A stretch of 64,000 nucleotides of DNA, from the NCBI GenBank assembly GCA_002633025.1, contig NMRB01001458.1, positions 26,156 to 90,155 of the forward strand, written 5' to 3'. The stretch is from Notospermus geniculatus (taxonomy: Eukaryota > Nemertea > Pilidiophora > Heteronemertea > Lineidae). A program made the translations under genes and the position numbers. The notes under the pieces are model-generated. The model had not been told where the DNA came from. It saw only the letters and a program-made list of their open reading frames with translations, and ran no database searches. Positions 54,801 through 64,000 of this stretch are shown here, in pieces. How positions within the stretch are numbered: the first letter of the stretch is position 1; each line of letters opens with the position of its first letter.

Positions 54801-57800
54801 CTGGGGTTAAAGAGTAAAATCGGATGAGAACCTCTACCGTAGTTGATATCAGACTATAAACCAAAACTTTAAATTAAGTTGTCATTTCATATGCAACAAA
54901 CCTTGTCAACACTGGTGCAGTATTTGAAACATTCAAGATATTAGATGCAGATGCCTGTATGCCTACCTCTGCGTGTTACAATAACTGACGCGTTTTGAGC
55001 CTGATTCAGCCACACGAATCATGTATGAGAAGGTGAGATGTCTAGGATTATGTCTATGATTTTTCGCAAGGATGTTTAGCGATTCCGATTATTTTGATCT
55101 GTGAATTACGGGTATTGTCTGCCTTGATCTTGCAGCCGTTTATGTTTAGACCTGATGATCGGGAACCATAACTACCTTTTTGTTGCCGCACGAAGTCCCT
55201 CTCATTGCTCCGTCAGAAGTTGCCCAACCATTTGGGTTCTCAGGTGTCCAGCAAAGAAGTCTCGTACAAACATTCTCGCTTCCTGCTTTACCCTAATGAA
55301 GAGAATCGGTGAATAACTACATAATTTTATATCTTTATGATCTTACGTCCACGCACTGCACGGCGTGTCGGTGTAGATCTAGAACGTATCATACAAAAAC
55401 TTGAATACTTGAGAGTCACGTGCACGATTTTGATCCGTCCGGATACTGACGTCAATCTAGTTCACGTTTGTCGTTCAGCTAAATGTTCTTAATATCTCCA
55501 TCGATATCTTTTAAACAAAAGGTCAATTCACAAAAATCAACCTACGCCTAAAACTTTGCCTTTCTTCCCGAGCAATTTTGCACATTGATAATCGGCACCC
55601 CAAACCTGACCTGGAGGTTTAGACACGTCCGGCCCTTTCCATGTCGCCATATTCTTCAGGCAGTTTTTTCCCTGGCTGAAAGATGGTTATACATAATTAA
55701 GCAATTTCGTGCAAGATTCAGACTAGTTTTTTGTGGTAGGCCTAAGTATACCTGCAACCACACTTCGAAATATCATAATATCGAAATATCATACATAGGC
55801 TATAAAATGCTTTCGAAACATGGTTACGTACAATCTGTGAGAGGTTGGCTGCTCTGCAGAGAATGGTAAATACGAAACTGCATGCCACTATCGTGCCGTT
55901 TGCAATAAAATCTTTTAATCTTCAAAAAGAAAAGGACGTTGAACTAAATATATGTATTCTGTTTCAAAAATGAATGACCTACTTCAGCTCCCTTAGCTTT
56001 GTTATGAGCTGTGCAATGGAACAATTCGAAAAATACAACTGGTTCTTGGGTTTTTCAGACGGGGCGCTGCATGTCGGTGCCATGACGAATCCATCACTTC
56101 CGTCACATTTGTTAAATGGCAGTTCCCCATCATGATCCGTTGCGCCAAGACTGAAACCACAGAAACTTGCTACAGCTATCTCCGGTTATATTTTGTCCAC
56201 CGAGCAATTTTATCCACAAACACCTGAAGCACCTATACACTCACCAAGTCTAGATTACCCCAACGAAAATATGGATGTACATTTTTCGCGTTCATGGACC
56301 AAATTATTCGTCGGCGAATTTGGTCCTAAAATCAACTGCAATGTGACCTCAGGCTACGCATTTTAGCGTAATGTCACATCTTCACGACCTAGCACATGTA
56401 ATACGCTTCAGTTTGCATAAAGGTAGCCTCATAAAACGGCCTGGAAACTTCCCGAATAAACCACCACAGCGTGATCCCACAATGAAAAAAAATAGCCTAG
56501 TTGCTCTATTGTTATCATCCACTCACTTGGCCCATACAACCATAACAACAAAACAGCATTTTTCTGCCCATTTTGCCCACACAACATGTAGGTGACAAGA
56601 CACAGCTATACTGACAGCTGTCCCATGAATCACTATCTGTCGGTTTATCCCTAAAGTTTCCAGCCCCTATTCCTTACTTGTGGCCAAGTTCATGGGCTGC
56701 CGTGACAACACAACCGAAGCCACCCATGTCTTCAACAATAGAAACTGGACGGATCCCGCACACTGTTCCAGCAGTCGCAAGACCTGCAATCGTAGGGGAA
56801 AAAACAGTATTTTACAGGCAGCAAACCTACTATCACTGTATCATCACTAAACAGTGTTACAATGATGTAGGCGCACATATAAAATTTTGTAAATTGGACG
56901 GCTTTTATTGGAAATTCTTTCGACTTTCTATTATCCACATGGACAAGTGACTTTACTCAAATCAAAACGGTTACTTACCGACTAAGCTGCTACCCGAAAC
57001 TGGATCCTCGTAATACAAATCGTACCTGTAAGAAAAAAATCAATCTTTTCAGAGAAACTGTGAGTCTCTTTCGTGGTATAGGTATAGTATATGCCCATGA
57101 ATGGTCATGCGGTGGTCAAATCGCCGCAGGGCTCATGGCCCAAAGAGTGGCCGCGCTGGTTCGACACTATTGTGTGAAAGGACTGAATGGGCCAAGGAAG
57201 GTTTCTCGAAAGATTTTGGTAATAATGGAAAATTGAAGTAGATACGTCGTGCCACCACCACCACCATCATCATCATTATTATGGTTTTCGGCAAACATTT
57301 GCAGGAATCTTTCACTTACCCCGACATTAGCATGGCATGGTCGTGGTCCGGTATGGTATTCAGATTGTTCTCCCTCCATTTTGCAAATGCACTCAGTCCA
57401 GCAGCAGCATCTAATTTATTGTCACTTGCTATCTTTTCGGTGATAGATTTGTATGAAGACTGCAAAAAAGAACGTCAATGCATCGAGAGAGAAAAGCGAG
57501 ACAGTTGACCTACGGACATAAATTCAACATTGCTTTGAGACTAATGCATCATTTGTGAACAGGTTGAAGCAAATAATGAATCAGACCCCCCCACCCCCAT
57601 CTGCACACACAAAAAAGTCTAGGTAATACGTACGTCGAAGAACACGAACCCAACGAGCCTTACAGACATCCTAAATTCATCAGACCTAATGTTCCCGTAG
57701 CGGAGATCGACCTGAAAATGGGAAATAAACGTCGTTATTTTGTGGATTTCATCGCTACGGGTTACGGGTTTGATTTCCAGTAGGCCCACTTGTCTTGTTA

Positions 57801-60800
57801 AAGAGATGACGTCTGTACTGTTCGCAACTACAAATATGAAATTCACACAAAACAATTCTTCTTGATCCCTTAAAGGCAACCTACCCCTGCAACAACGTAG
57901 GCATAGTATAACCTGGCTTCGTCGACATCTGTGAACCTGAAAGAGATTCAAGTTTCTAATTGTTGAAGATATTTCGCGTGCGACTTTAACCGGGGTCTCC
58001 ATCTAGGGTAGATAATATCAACATAGTAAGCCAATAAGCGAACCACTTGCAACGATTCGGCAAGACGAGGAAAGAAATCGAAACCATGTATCTAACCAAA
58101 CTTACCGTTTGTACGCCTGATAGTCAACCACGACCAGAAGCTCAACGTAATACATAGGAACTCCGCTGCGCTTGTCGATGACGTCAACGGAGTCGTTAGT
58201 GGCGCGTTTTCTGACAATCGACTTCGTTTCCAAAAACACCGGGCCTAAAATAATAAAAAAACATTCTTACCAGTCATTATCAAAATGCCAACAAGCCTTT
58301 CTGTAGGCCTACTTAAAAACTCGCTTACGATTGATTACACATAAAAGATCGGTCAGCTAAAAAAATGAAAACAAAATTTATCAATGCCCTTGAAATTTTG
58401 ACATAATGAAGCTTGAATCCTACAACTAACAGGTACACTGGTGCAAGCCACGCCGTGATCACCACTACCCGGCTATCACGATTTTCCCAATGGTAGGCTA
58501 TATTCCGTGTGATGTACAGGCTGGGTGAGTCAAAAAAAAATGTTCCTCAAAATTTCTTGGTCTGCCATACAAAGATTATGGCAGGTACTGAAACATAAAT
58601 GGTGCCATCCTTTTCCTATGGACGTTGACTAAGTATTGTGTAAAAATCATCCATGTGTGACAATGGTCACGAGATCCCATTGTTCCAAGGTGACCACAAA
58701 TGCAGGTTACACAATGTCAAAGCTATATTTGTGGTCAGTGGGCCTTTTTTCTCTTGGGTTACTTGAAGGAGCGGGTGTACGAAACTGTTCCAGCAACCTC
58801 ACAAGACCTCCAAAATCGGATTATGAACGAAGTGCAGAGTCTCCGACGAACAAGGATGGTACGCAATGCGATCAGAGAAGTGAGGGTTAGAGCGCAAAGG
58901 TGCATTGACTTGAATGGAGGACAGGTGGAAGGGTGTGCGATGATTCATGGTAATTAAATATGTTGAACACCTCAGCTTCAACGAAAGTATCCATTTTGTC
59001 AAGTAACTTCTTTCTTGTTAGTCATTTGACTTGTGCAAACATGGAGTAGTCGGAAAGCCCTGCATTGTGTAACCCGCATTTCTGGTCACCGTGGAACAAT
59101 AGGCTCTGGTGACCACATGCGTTGTCACACATAGATGATTTTTACAAAAGACTTACATGTAAGCCTAAAGCTGCGTTTACCAGACATCCGGAATGCGGTA
59201 TAGGGATGCGGAATCCCCGGCGAAACGATATGTTGTATTAGTTCACGTAGTGACTATTATTTTCATACCGGTTTTGCCCGATTCACTCGTCGATCGCGTG
59301 GTTATTCACATTAGCATAATCAGGGCTTCGCACTCACGCAGGAAACTTTCATTGTGAGGCTGAAGATTGGAACCCAATAAAATCGGATAACCTTCGATAA
59401 AGATGACCTTTTTGTGAATAACCATAATAAGTTAAAAGTAGATATCCATTTGCTGCTTCGGATTTCTTCTGGGGCCAAAAGATTCATTAGTTAACCTAAA
59501 AATTGTGTTTATGGCCCTGTGCATTCGCGATATCCAATACATGGCAGAATAACACAGGCTCGACGAGCCTATTGTTGTTAGGCGTAGGGGTTTCAGGATT
59601 GTTTGGTTTAAATCAACATCACAAACGAATTTGTTCTTTGTGTAAAATGATACATTTTGTGGGACGAAGGCTACATTAAACAAGCCGCTTTTGGAGAGAA
59701 GGTTTGTCATACCTTCTCTCCAAAAGCGGCTTGTTTACTGAAAGTACTCGGAATCCACCGAACGGCCCAGGGAAAAAAATTAGCGGACGGGACGTAGTCC
59801 TTGTTAGGCAATTTTAGTGGGCAATTTTCAGGGTGTTTGTGTCATCCAGGAAAATTAGGAAATTGGAATGAATAATCTACTTGGCAAACATGTTTGCTAG
59901 AAACCCGGCCACAGAAAAAAATGACGTGGAGGGGGACTGCGAAACAAAGTGATTTTCAGAAGGCCCTGGCGATGATGAGGAGCAAGATTTTATCACGTTC
60001 GTTGCCTGCCGAGCATACGCCTTTCGTCAAGCACATAAGCTTCCACCGTCATACAGTATGACAGATTAGGTCCAGATGACCCTGATCAGGGCTAGGCCTA
60101 ATTACTGCGTGGTGTGCACAATGAAAAGACCTATACGACCCTAACCCAAATTAGAGTTATGATTCGACAATTAGGCTACCTGCCCCTTTCCGTCAAGTGT
60201 AATTACAGAGGTGGTGACAAAATGTTTGAAGAGTGGTACCCTGGGCAGATTACATGTAGGTCAAAAACATCTCGCCATGCACATAAGGGCACTTGCCCAT
60301 TAAAAAAACGCCGATCCATTGAGCTAAAAATGAACAGGTTTCTGTCTTTACCAAAAGGAGAAATTGGATTTGGTAACTATGGGCGGTATTTTTCGCCAAA
60401 AAGGGATATGTTCAAAGAGGGAAGTCCAAAAAGGGAAGTCCAAAGAGGGAATATTTCTACGTTGTTCCCATTAGACATCCACAGAGGGAAGTTCAAAGTG
60501 GGAAGTTCAAAGTAGGAAGTTCGCAGAGGGAAGTTCAAAGAGGGAAGTTCAAAGAGGGCCGTTCAAAATGGTAAGTTCAAAGTGGGAAGTTCAAAGAGGG
60601 AAGCTCAAAGAGGGAAGCTCAAAGAGGGAAGTTCAAAGTGGGAAGTTCACAGTGGGAAGTTCAAAGTGGGAAGTTCACAGAGGGAATATTTCACAGAGGG
60701 TAGTAAGGAATAGTATTTAAGTCATTCATCTAAAAATAAACTAAACACATCTCCCGCACGGCTACAACATTTTGTCAACAAAAAGCATAATTGGACTGAT

Positions 60801-63620
60801 CCATTATGCTGCGGGGGTGAAGGCATGGCCTCGTAGCTGGTCTGCCGAATGCGAGGATTGTGTGTGTAATGTGCATAGGCGTGAGCCGAGCAGTATAGGC
60901 CTACATGTAGACACTTTATATAATAGACAGCTGTACACTTCTTACCGGGTATCGCTTCTAATGAATCCCTACGCTATTGTCATGATTGTGCTATCAGCAC
61001 TTTGCGTATAAAGGCCTACATGTAGGGCCTATGTATGTTGCGCTAACAGAAATTTGGCGTGCAGTCAGATCCTAGCATTGTTGTTTTAGGCCTACATGTA
61101 TTTGTGTGAGAATTTTTGAACAGAAACGATGTGATTTTTTTACAGAGTTTTGGGTGGATTTTAGAGGGTAGGATGGTTGGGCTAGACCTGTTACACATGT
61201 ATTAGTTACCGGTACTTTATTCGCGGTGATTGAATGTTTACTTTTGTAGACAGTCCGCGGCTAGATCTTTAAATATAGGCCCTATTGCGTAATCATTATT
61301 GTGCTAACTATGCTGCTGTCTCTCGTGGATATATATTAGGACTGTTAATTACTCATTAAAATCCACGATCGGAACAATTTTTGTCGTGCAAATTATAATT
61401 CATAATTGATTCACAACGGCACAATTCTTTTGTTTTTATTTTCTTTGGAATTCCTTCCGTGAACTTCCCTCCGTGAACTTCCCTCTTTGAACTTCCCTCT
61501 GTGAACTTCCCTCTTTGAACTTCCAACTTTGAACTTCCCACTTCGAACTTCCCACGTTGAACTTCCCACTTTGAACTTCCCTTTGTGATGTCTAATGGAA
61601 ACAACGTAGAAATTCCCTCTTTGGACTTCCCACTTTGGACTTCCCTCTTTGAACATACCCCTTTTTGGCGGAAAATACCGCCCATAGTAACCCCCCACGC
61701 GAGCAATGAAGCACCACCATGCTGTTTAGAATCACAGCTTTCTATCCACGACAATTGCCGTCCTAATATTTCCACAGCGAAAGTACTCGGCGGAGTCTGT
61801 TATTATACAGTAGACGGAGTCTGCTGTGCACATAAGAAAATCCGTACGTACTGGACGCACAGCAGCTGTGCCTCCAAGCGCTATAACCTGCCTTGCATAC
61901 ACAACTGCTGTGCAAATAACCCGGCCATACGAAAATGCATTGCATTTTCCGCTTCCGCGTTCCGCAATCCGCATTCCGTAGCTTAACGCGCACATCGGTT
62001 ACGACTGGTCTTTGCGGCACAATCCAGTCTTCAATCTGGAGTGCGCACATCGGACAGGCAACTGTACTGAATGCTACACGGAAATTGTCGATGTCTTCCG
62101 ATCGGACCACTCGGGATTCCGTCACATCACCAGGTGTGCTCCAAACAAAGAAAATTCATTGCTAGCGCGCGCACATCGAAAGCGGCTGAAGAGAACTAGA
62201 AGCAACGGTCGGCAACGAGTAGTAGGCCTACATGAGCAACTGGCTGGAACTAGCGGCAATGGTCGAAAATAGCGTTGCCGGTGCGCGCACATCGGCCTGT
62301 TTGAGCATCTGATCGGTTGTTGCTGTTTCCAGCCAGTCGCCCACCGTTGCCGAAAACGCCATTGCCGGCAGTTACTTCCGCTGAAACGGTAAATGTCGTC
62401 CTGGGTATATACAAAGATTACCCAGGATCTCAGTCTTCACTAAAACAATACCCTGGGTGTAGTTTCGGTAGCCGAACATCACCCAGCTTCCGCAATCTGT
62501 CCCTAGGAACGAGTCATATTTAGATATCCCGCGGAATCTCGCCGTCTCGCGCCGAGGTACTTGTTGAATGTCGCTGTTCATTACATTCTTCAGGCGGTCA
62601 CGTGAGCACGGGGCGAGACAACCTCGAATCCAGGTGTCATTCTACGATGCTGGGTGATGTTCGGCTACCGAAAGAATACCCAGGGTATTGTTTTAGTGAA
62701 GATTGAGATCCTGGGTAATCTTTGTATATACCCAGGACGACATTTACCCTTTCAGCGTTACTTCCAGTCGGAAGGTCGATGTGCGCTAGGCTTTAGTCAA
62801 CGTCCATAGGAAAAGGATGGCACCATTTATGTTTCATCTGTCATAAACTTTGTATGGCAGACCAGGAAGATTGGAGGAACATTTTTTTCGACTCGCCCTA
62901 TTGTCCACAGATGCGCTGCAAAGTGACACATTTCTGGTGTTGCATAGTATATTTCCTGCCAGATTGAGCTAGGATAGGCTGGCTGTACACAGACATGAGG
63001 CGGATCCAAGGCAGTCAGGTTGACGACACTGCGATTCAAATATCGGAAATTATGATGAAGATTGGGTGATATGAATAGAAGTAAGTAATAACTTTTGCTC
63101 CAGTTTTTGAAGTATTTACTAGTGACTATATGAATAAAACAGGAGTAATTACTGCAGGTAATTATTTGTAGCTGCTACTAATAAGTCGTAGTTAATACTC
63201 GAGTAGTATAGTTACTCCAAAAACAGTAAATACTGCCGGGGATATGAATTATCAGCAGTATTAATTTCAATACAGTGAACCCAGGATCAGACGTCGAGTA
63301 AAAACTAGTAGGGCATAAGTGATTACTTTGCAGTACATGCAATTGTTTATTCATAGGAATTCAAGTGTTCATTTCTACTTGGAGTAAAAACTTGCAACTA
63401 GTTACTTTTACTTCTGGTAACTACTAGCTGGTAGATACAGATTTTTATTCATATCACCCATTGTGTGAAAAAAATCCTCACCGTTGTCAATGTTATCTGT
63501 CACCATACGTTTCCTTGTCACATGATGTTCAACTCCGTCATCGATGCCACGCTTCGCTGATGACGCAGCATCTGCTGGTCTAAGATGAAGTTCGTGTTCA
63601 CCGTCAACAATGGTACCATG
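48684..63620 (-). CDS. M12B (ADAMTS-like) zinc metalloprotease gene, 12 exons, partial at both ends
   Basis: Minus-strand exons, all with GT-AG borders and matching phases: 63620-63482, 58244-58106, 57936-57885, 57711-57634, 57459-57320, 57025-56979, 56783-56678, 56150-55983, 55675-55546, 55292-55176, 52372-52321, 48836-48684 (1321 bases, 440 codons). Order of parts: propeptide; furin-type RKRA at residues 58-61; catalytic domain from YYVELLVVVD; HELGH at 229-233 with later DHD; Met-turn VMAP at 256-259; disintegrin-like CLKNMATW...GADYQCAKLL; then CTRLLCW...TSCGNKK/WCHEAECV and a Cys-rich module. The family comprises secreted or extracellular proteases that cut matrix or surface proteins; the substrate is unknown. 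The signal peptide lies upstream of the model; the C-terminus is beyond 48684. A possible further exon is 48517-48474. The 5.2-kb and about 6.3-kb introns hold many transposons. Confidence 0.9.
49849..50997. mobile_element. Inverted-repeat element with CCTTGWTCACACTG tips
   Basis: CCTTGATCACACTG at the left and CAGTGTGAACAAGG at the right; both are followed inward by GGCGC- and CGCGG-rich text. It carries the long palindrome 50010-50862. Confidence 0.7.
50010..50862. repeat. Near-perfect 850-bp palindrome
   Basis: Arms of over 350 bases pair, for example CAAAAGCAGGCATGGAAATA with TATTTCCATGCCTGCTTTTG and GGAATTCCAGACACTAATTG with CAATTAGTGTCTGGAATTCC. Pairing continues near the centre (GTGCATGGCGGGTT / AACCCGCCATGCAC). 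Confidence 0.93.
52321..52372 (-). CDS. Metalloprotease 52-bp micro-exon
   Basis: Acceptor TTTCTTTCCAG, donor G|GTAATG. Encodes WCHEAECVSNDNAPEAN, which completes the CGxxxWCxxxxC motif begun in the previous exon. It lies alone among transposon sequence; phases on both sides fit. Confidence 0.82.
52600..53683. repeat. Dispersed repeat copy with half sites
   Basis: Begins GAGGTGAGCTTCTCCCATGG and CGTCCGTCGTCGTCGTTAAC, holds TGACCT (52899), AGGTCA (52913) and AGGTCA (52922), then four units with ATGGCCGCCAGG-like text and ATCTTGAAAAATGGACTT. It ends CACAGAGGTGAGCACAATGG. The right end matches 42152-42270 in inverse orientation. Confidence 0.85.
53757..54945. mobile_element. 1.2-kb inverted-repeat element enclosing a SINE
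   Basis: TGATATCCTGAGTATTTCAA and ACAAGGTTTGTTTCATATG at the left face CATATGCAACAAACCTTGT and TATTTGAAACATTCAAGATA at the right. The arms are diverged, about 60 bases. Confidence 0.6.
54655..54850 (+). mobile_element. tRNA-derived SINE
   Basis: A-box-like TGGTGTAGTGG (54663) and B-box-like GGATTTGAATCC (54705) head the sequence. GACTTTGGACAAGTCCCTTT and TGCTCCACCCAGGGTATAA follow, a body common in SINEs of marine invertebrates. The 3' end is uncertain. Confidence 0.72.
55176..55675 (-). CDS. Metalloprotease exons: disintegrin-like and start of Cys-rich region
   Basis: Two exons, 55675-55546 and 55292-55176. They encode QGKNCLKNMATWKGPDVSKP, PGQVWGADYQCAKLLGKKG and VCTRLLCWTPENPNG, ending RGTSCGNKK. 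This matches ADAMTS-type disintegrin-like order (CL...PG...QC...CR.LLC...CG). Confidence 0.85.
55983..56150 (-). CDS. Metalloprotease exon: third zinc ligand and Met-turn
   Basis: Encodes LGATDHDGELPFNKC, then GFVMAPTC (Met-turn) and LYFSNCSIAQLITKL. With the preceding exon the motif reads HELGHNLGATDHD, one residue longer than the usual HExxHxxGxxHD. Confidence 0.88.
56678..56783 (-). CDS. Metalloprotease exon: zinc-binding HELGH
   Basis: Encodes GLATAGTVCG, then SIVEDMGGFGCVVTAAHELG and H, ending CAC AA|GTAAGG. HExxH supplies two zinc ligands and the catalytic Glu. The following exon supplies the third His. Confidence 0.93.
57320..57459 (-). CDS. Metalloprotease exon: central catalytic domain
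   Basis: Acceptor TTTTTTGCAG, donor GG|GTAAGT. Encodes LSAFAKWRENNLNTIPDHDH and AMLMSG, joined in phase to YDLYYEDPVSGSSLV (57025-56979). These are the usual blocks before the zinc helix. Confidence 0.9.
58106..58244 (-). CDS. Metalloprotease exon: furin site and start of catalytic domain
   Basis: Acceptor TTATTTTAG, donor CG|GTAAGT. Encodes SIVRKRATND (proprotein-convertase-type site) and VPMYYVELLVVVDYQAYK, the first strand of the M12B domain. It reads on into FTDVDEARLYYAYVVAG (57936-57885) and VDLRYGNI...RLVGFVFFD (57711-57634). Confidence 0.9.
58526..58960 (+). pseudogene. Mariner-like transposase C-terminal remnant
   Basis: The frame near 58720-58957 reads WAFFLLGYLKERVYETVPAT, IMNEVQSLRRTRMV and RAQRCIDLNGGQVEG. 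This fits the C-terminal end of Tc1/mariner-superfamily transposases (FFLWGYLKDRVY, then RRC...NGGH). The left end CAGGCTGGGTGAGTC after TA looks like its terminal repeat. The catalytic part is missing. It lies in intron 1 of the metalloprotease gene. Confidence 0.72.
58961..60377. other. Intronic sequence without a supported gene
   Basis: Short frames only; one perfect hairpin at 59678-59736. Confidence 0.5.
59678..59736. repeat. Perfect 26-bp stem hairpin
   Basis: AAACAAGCCGCTTTTGGAGA (continuing GAAGGT) pairs with ACCTTCTCTCCAAAAGCGGC (continuing TTGTTT) across a 7-base loop. Confidence 0.9.
60378..61686. mobile_element. 1.3-kb foldback with TATGGGCGGT tips and GGGAAGTTC arms
   Basis: Left tip TATGGGCGGTATTTTTCGCC, right tip GGCGGAAAATACCGCCCATA. 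GTAAC flanks both sides (60373-60377, 61687-61691). Arms are arrays of GGGAAGTTCAAAG in opposite directions (60410-60700 and 61445-61660). The tips match the element at 31743-33426. Confidence 0.9.
61692..62379. other. Intronic GC-richer sequence, no supported gene
   Basis: GCGCACATCG recurs at 61988, 62042, 62168 and 62284; no frame has recognisable motifs. Confidence 0.45.
62380..62757. mobile_element. 378-bp foldback
   Basis: CGCTGAAACGGTAAATGTCG pairs with CGACATTTACCCTTTCAGCG. Arms of about 100 bases include CCTGGGTATATACAAAGATT. Confidence 0.85.
62790..62912 (-). repeat. Terminal fragment of the mariner-like element (inverse of 58526-58645)
   Basis: GTCAACGTCCATAGGAAAAG, ATGGCACCATTTATGTTTC, TATGGCAGACCAGGAAGATT and GAACATTTTTTTCGACTCGC mirror the terminal part at 58526-58635. 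Confidence 0.8.
63063..63461. mobile_element. 0.4-kb MITE with TGGGTGATATGAATA tips and AGTAAATACT-type interior
   Basis: TGGGTGATATGAAT pairs with ATTCATATCACCCA. The interior is full of AAGTAA/TTACTT words. It ends about 15 bases from the splice donor of the first metalloprotease exon. Confidence 0.78.
63482..63620 (-). CDS. Metalloprotease exon: propeptide
   Basis: Acceptor TTTCTGCAG, donor G|GTGAGG. Encodes HGTIVDGEHELHLRP and later GVEHHVTRKR, resembling M12B propeptides. It ends in phase 1 and joins 58244 in phase. A MITE ends about 15 bases beyond its donor. Confidence 0.8.
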
Positions 63621-63659
63621 CTGCAGAAATGAAATCCGGTAAGCCATTTTTAAAGATAA

Positions 63660-63830
63660 TGGGCCATATGAATAAAAAAGTATTAACTTGCGAGTAGAAG
63701 TAAGTAGTAAAAGTATCTACTTGGTAGTATTCACTGAAAGTAAAAGTAAATACTTCATTTCATATGAATAAACTTTTACTTTTACTTCAAAGTACCTACT
63801 TCCACTCTACTAGTTTCTACTTGTCTATGA
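63660..63830. repeat. Relative of the AGTAAATACT-type MITE
   Basis: GGGCCATATGAATAAAAAAG and CATATGAATAAACTTTTACT enclose AAGTAGTAAAAGTATCTACT. It lies on the other side of the propeptide exon. Confidence 0.6.
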
Positions 63831-64000
63831 CCTAAACTGGCCGCTTTGAAAGTGACTGGTACGGTACTAAACGCTTCATTCGTTCAACTGCTATCTGCGA
63901 ATCAACGGCTAGGAATGATGTAGTTTGACCTTCTGCCCCTAATTTCCATAAATAAATAATACCTGATGGAGCATTCTCATTCCTCCCCCCCCCCCCCGGA

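Noticed and set aside
60114-60515. 133-codon frame with KREVQRG-like repeats as a gene
   Set aside because: Its second half is the GGGAAGTTC array of a foldback, and the first half has no motif.

Overview
The window reads as nuclear DNA of a marine invertebrate, probably a deuterostome such as an echinoderm or hemichordate. This rests on split genes with GT-AG introns, CR1/L2-like LINEs, a BEL/Pao retroelement, tRNA-derived SINE sequence, and many copies of the palindrome GTAGGCCTAC. The species cannot be fixed from the sequence. One run of N (38608-38769) and single N at 1510, 20030 and 26581 mark assembly joins; repeat identity changes abruptly at 1510 and 20030.

Only one ordinary host gene is convincing. 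It is a minus-strand M12B (reprolysin/ADAMTS-like) metalloprotease with twelve exons between 63620 and 48684. The exons join in phase: propeptide, furin-type site, catalytic domain with HELGH and Met-turn, then disintegrin-like and Cys-rich parts. The 5' and 3' ends lie outside the model. Its introns are packed with nested transposons.

Region by region: 1-1509 is the 5' end of a BEL/Pao element (minus). 1511-3890 is a broken LINE. 3960-4855 is a non-autonomous element with a GGACACC array. 5019-7200 is a decayed Cys/His-rich multicopy family. 8035-8750 is a minisatellite and two MITEs. 9697-18604 is an apparently complete CACTA-like transposon: CACTG tips, AACACA/TGTGTT subterminal repeats, an uninterrupted 824-aa transposase frame, and a six-exon accessory gene joining a CIDE-N-like domain to a SAMD3-like body. 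19056-20029 is an L2/CR1-like LINE fragment. 20031-21930 holds two copies of a dispersed repeat with composite nuclear-receptor-like half sites. 22870-30170 is a CR1-like LINE split by at least five later insertions. 31743-33426 is a foldback element. 33440-38335 is a nearly complete CR1-like LINE, itself split by a foldback. 38770-41060 is satellite, dispersed repeat and an ACCATAG-array element. 42100-45100 and 45741-48408 are MITE/foldback territory. 48684-63620 is the metalloprotease gene with nested elements in its introns.

The most notable features are the CIDE-N/SAMD3-like gene inside the CACTA-like element, two elements that share a core but carry different subterminal motif arrays, a foldback family that shares its tips but not its arms, and a five-level nested insertion for which the window also holds the empty site.
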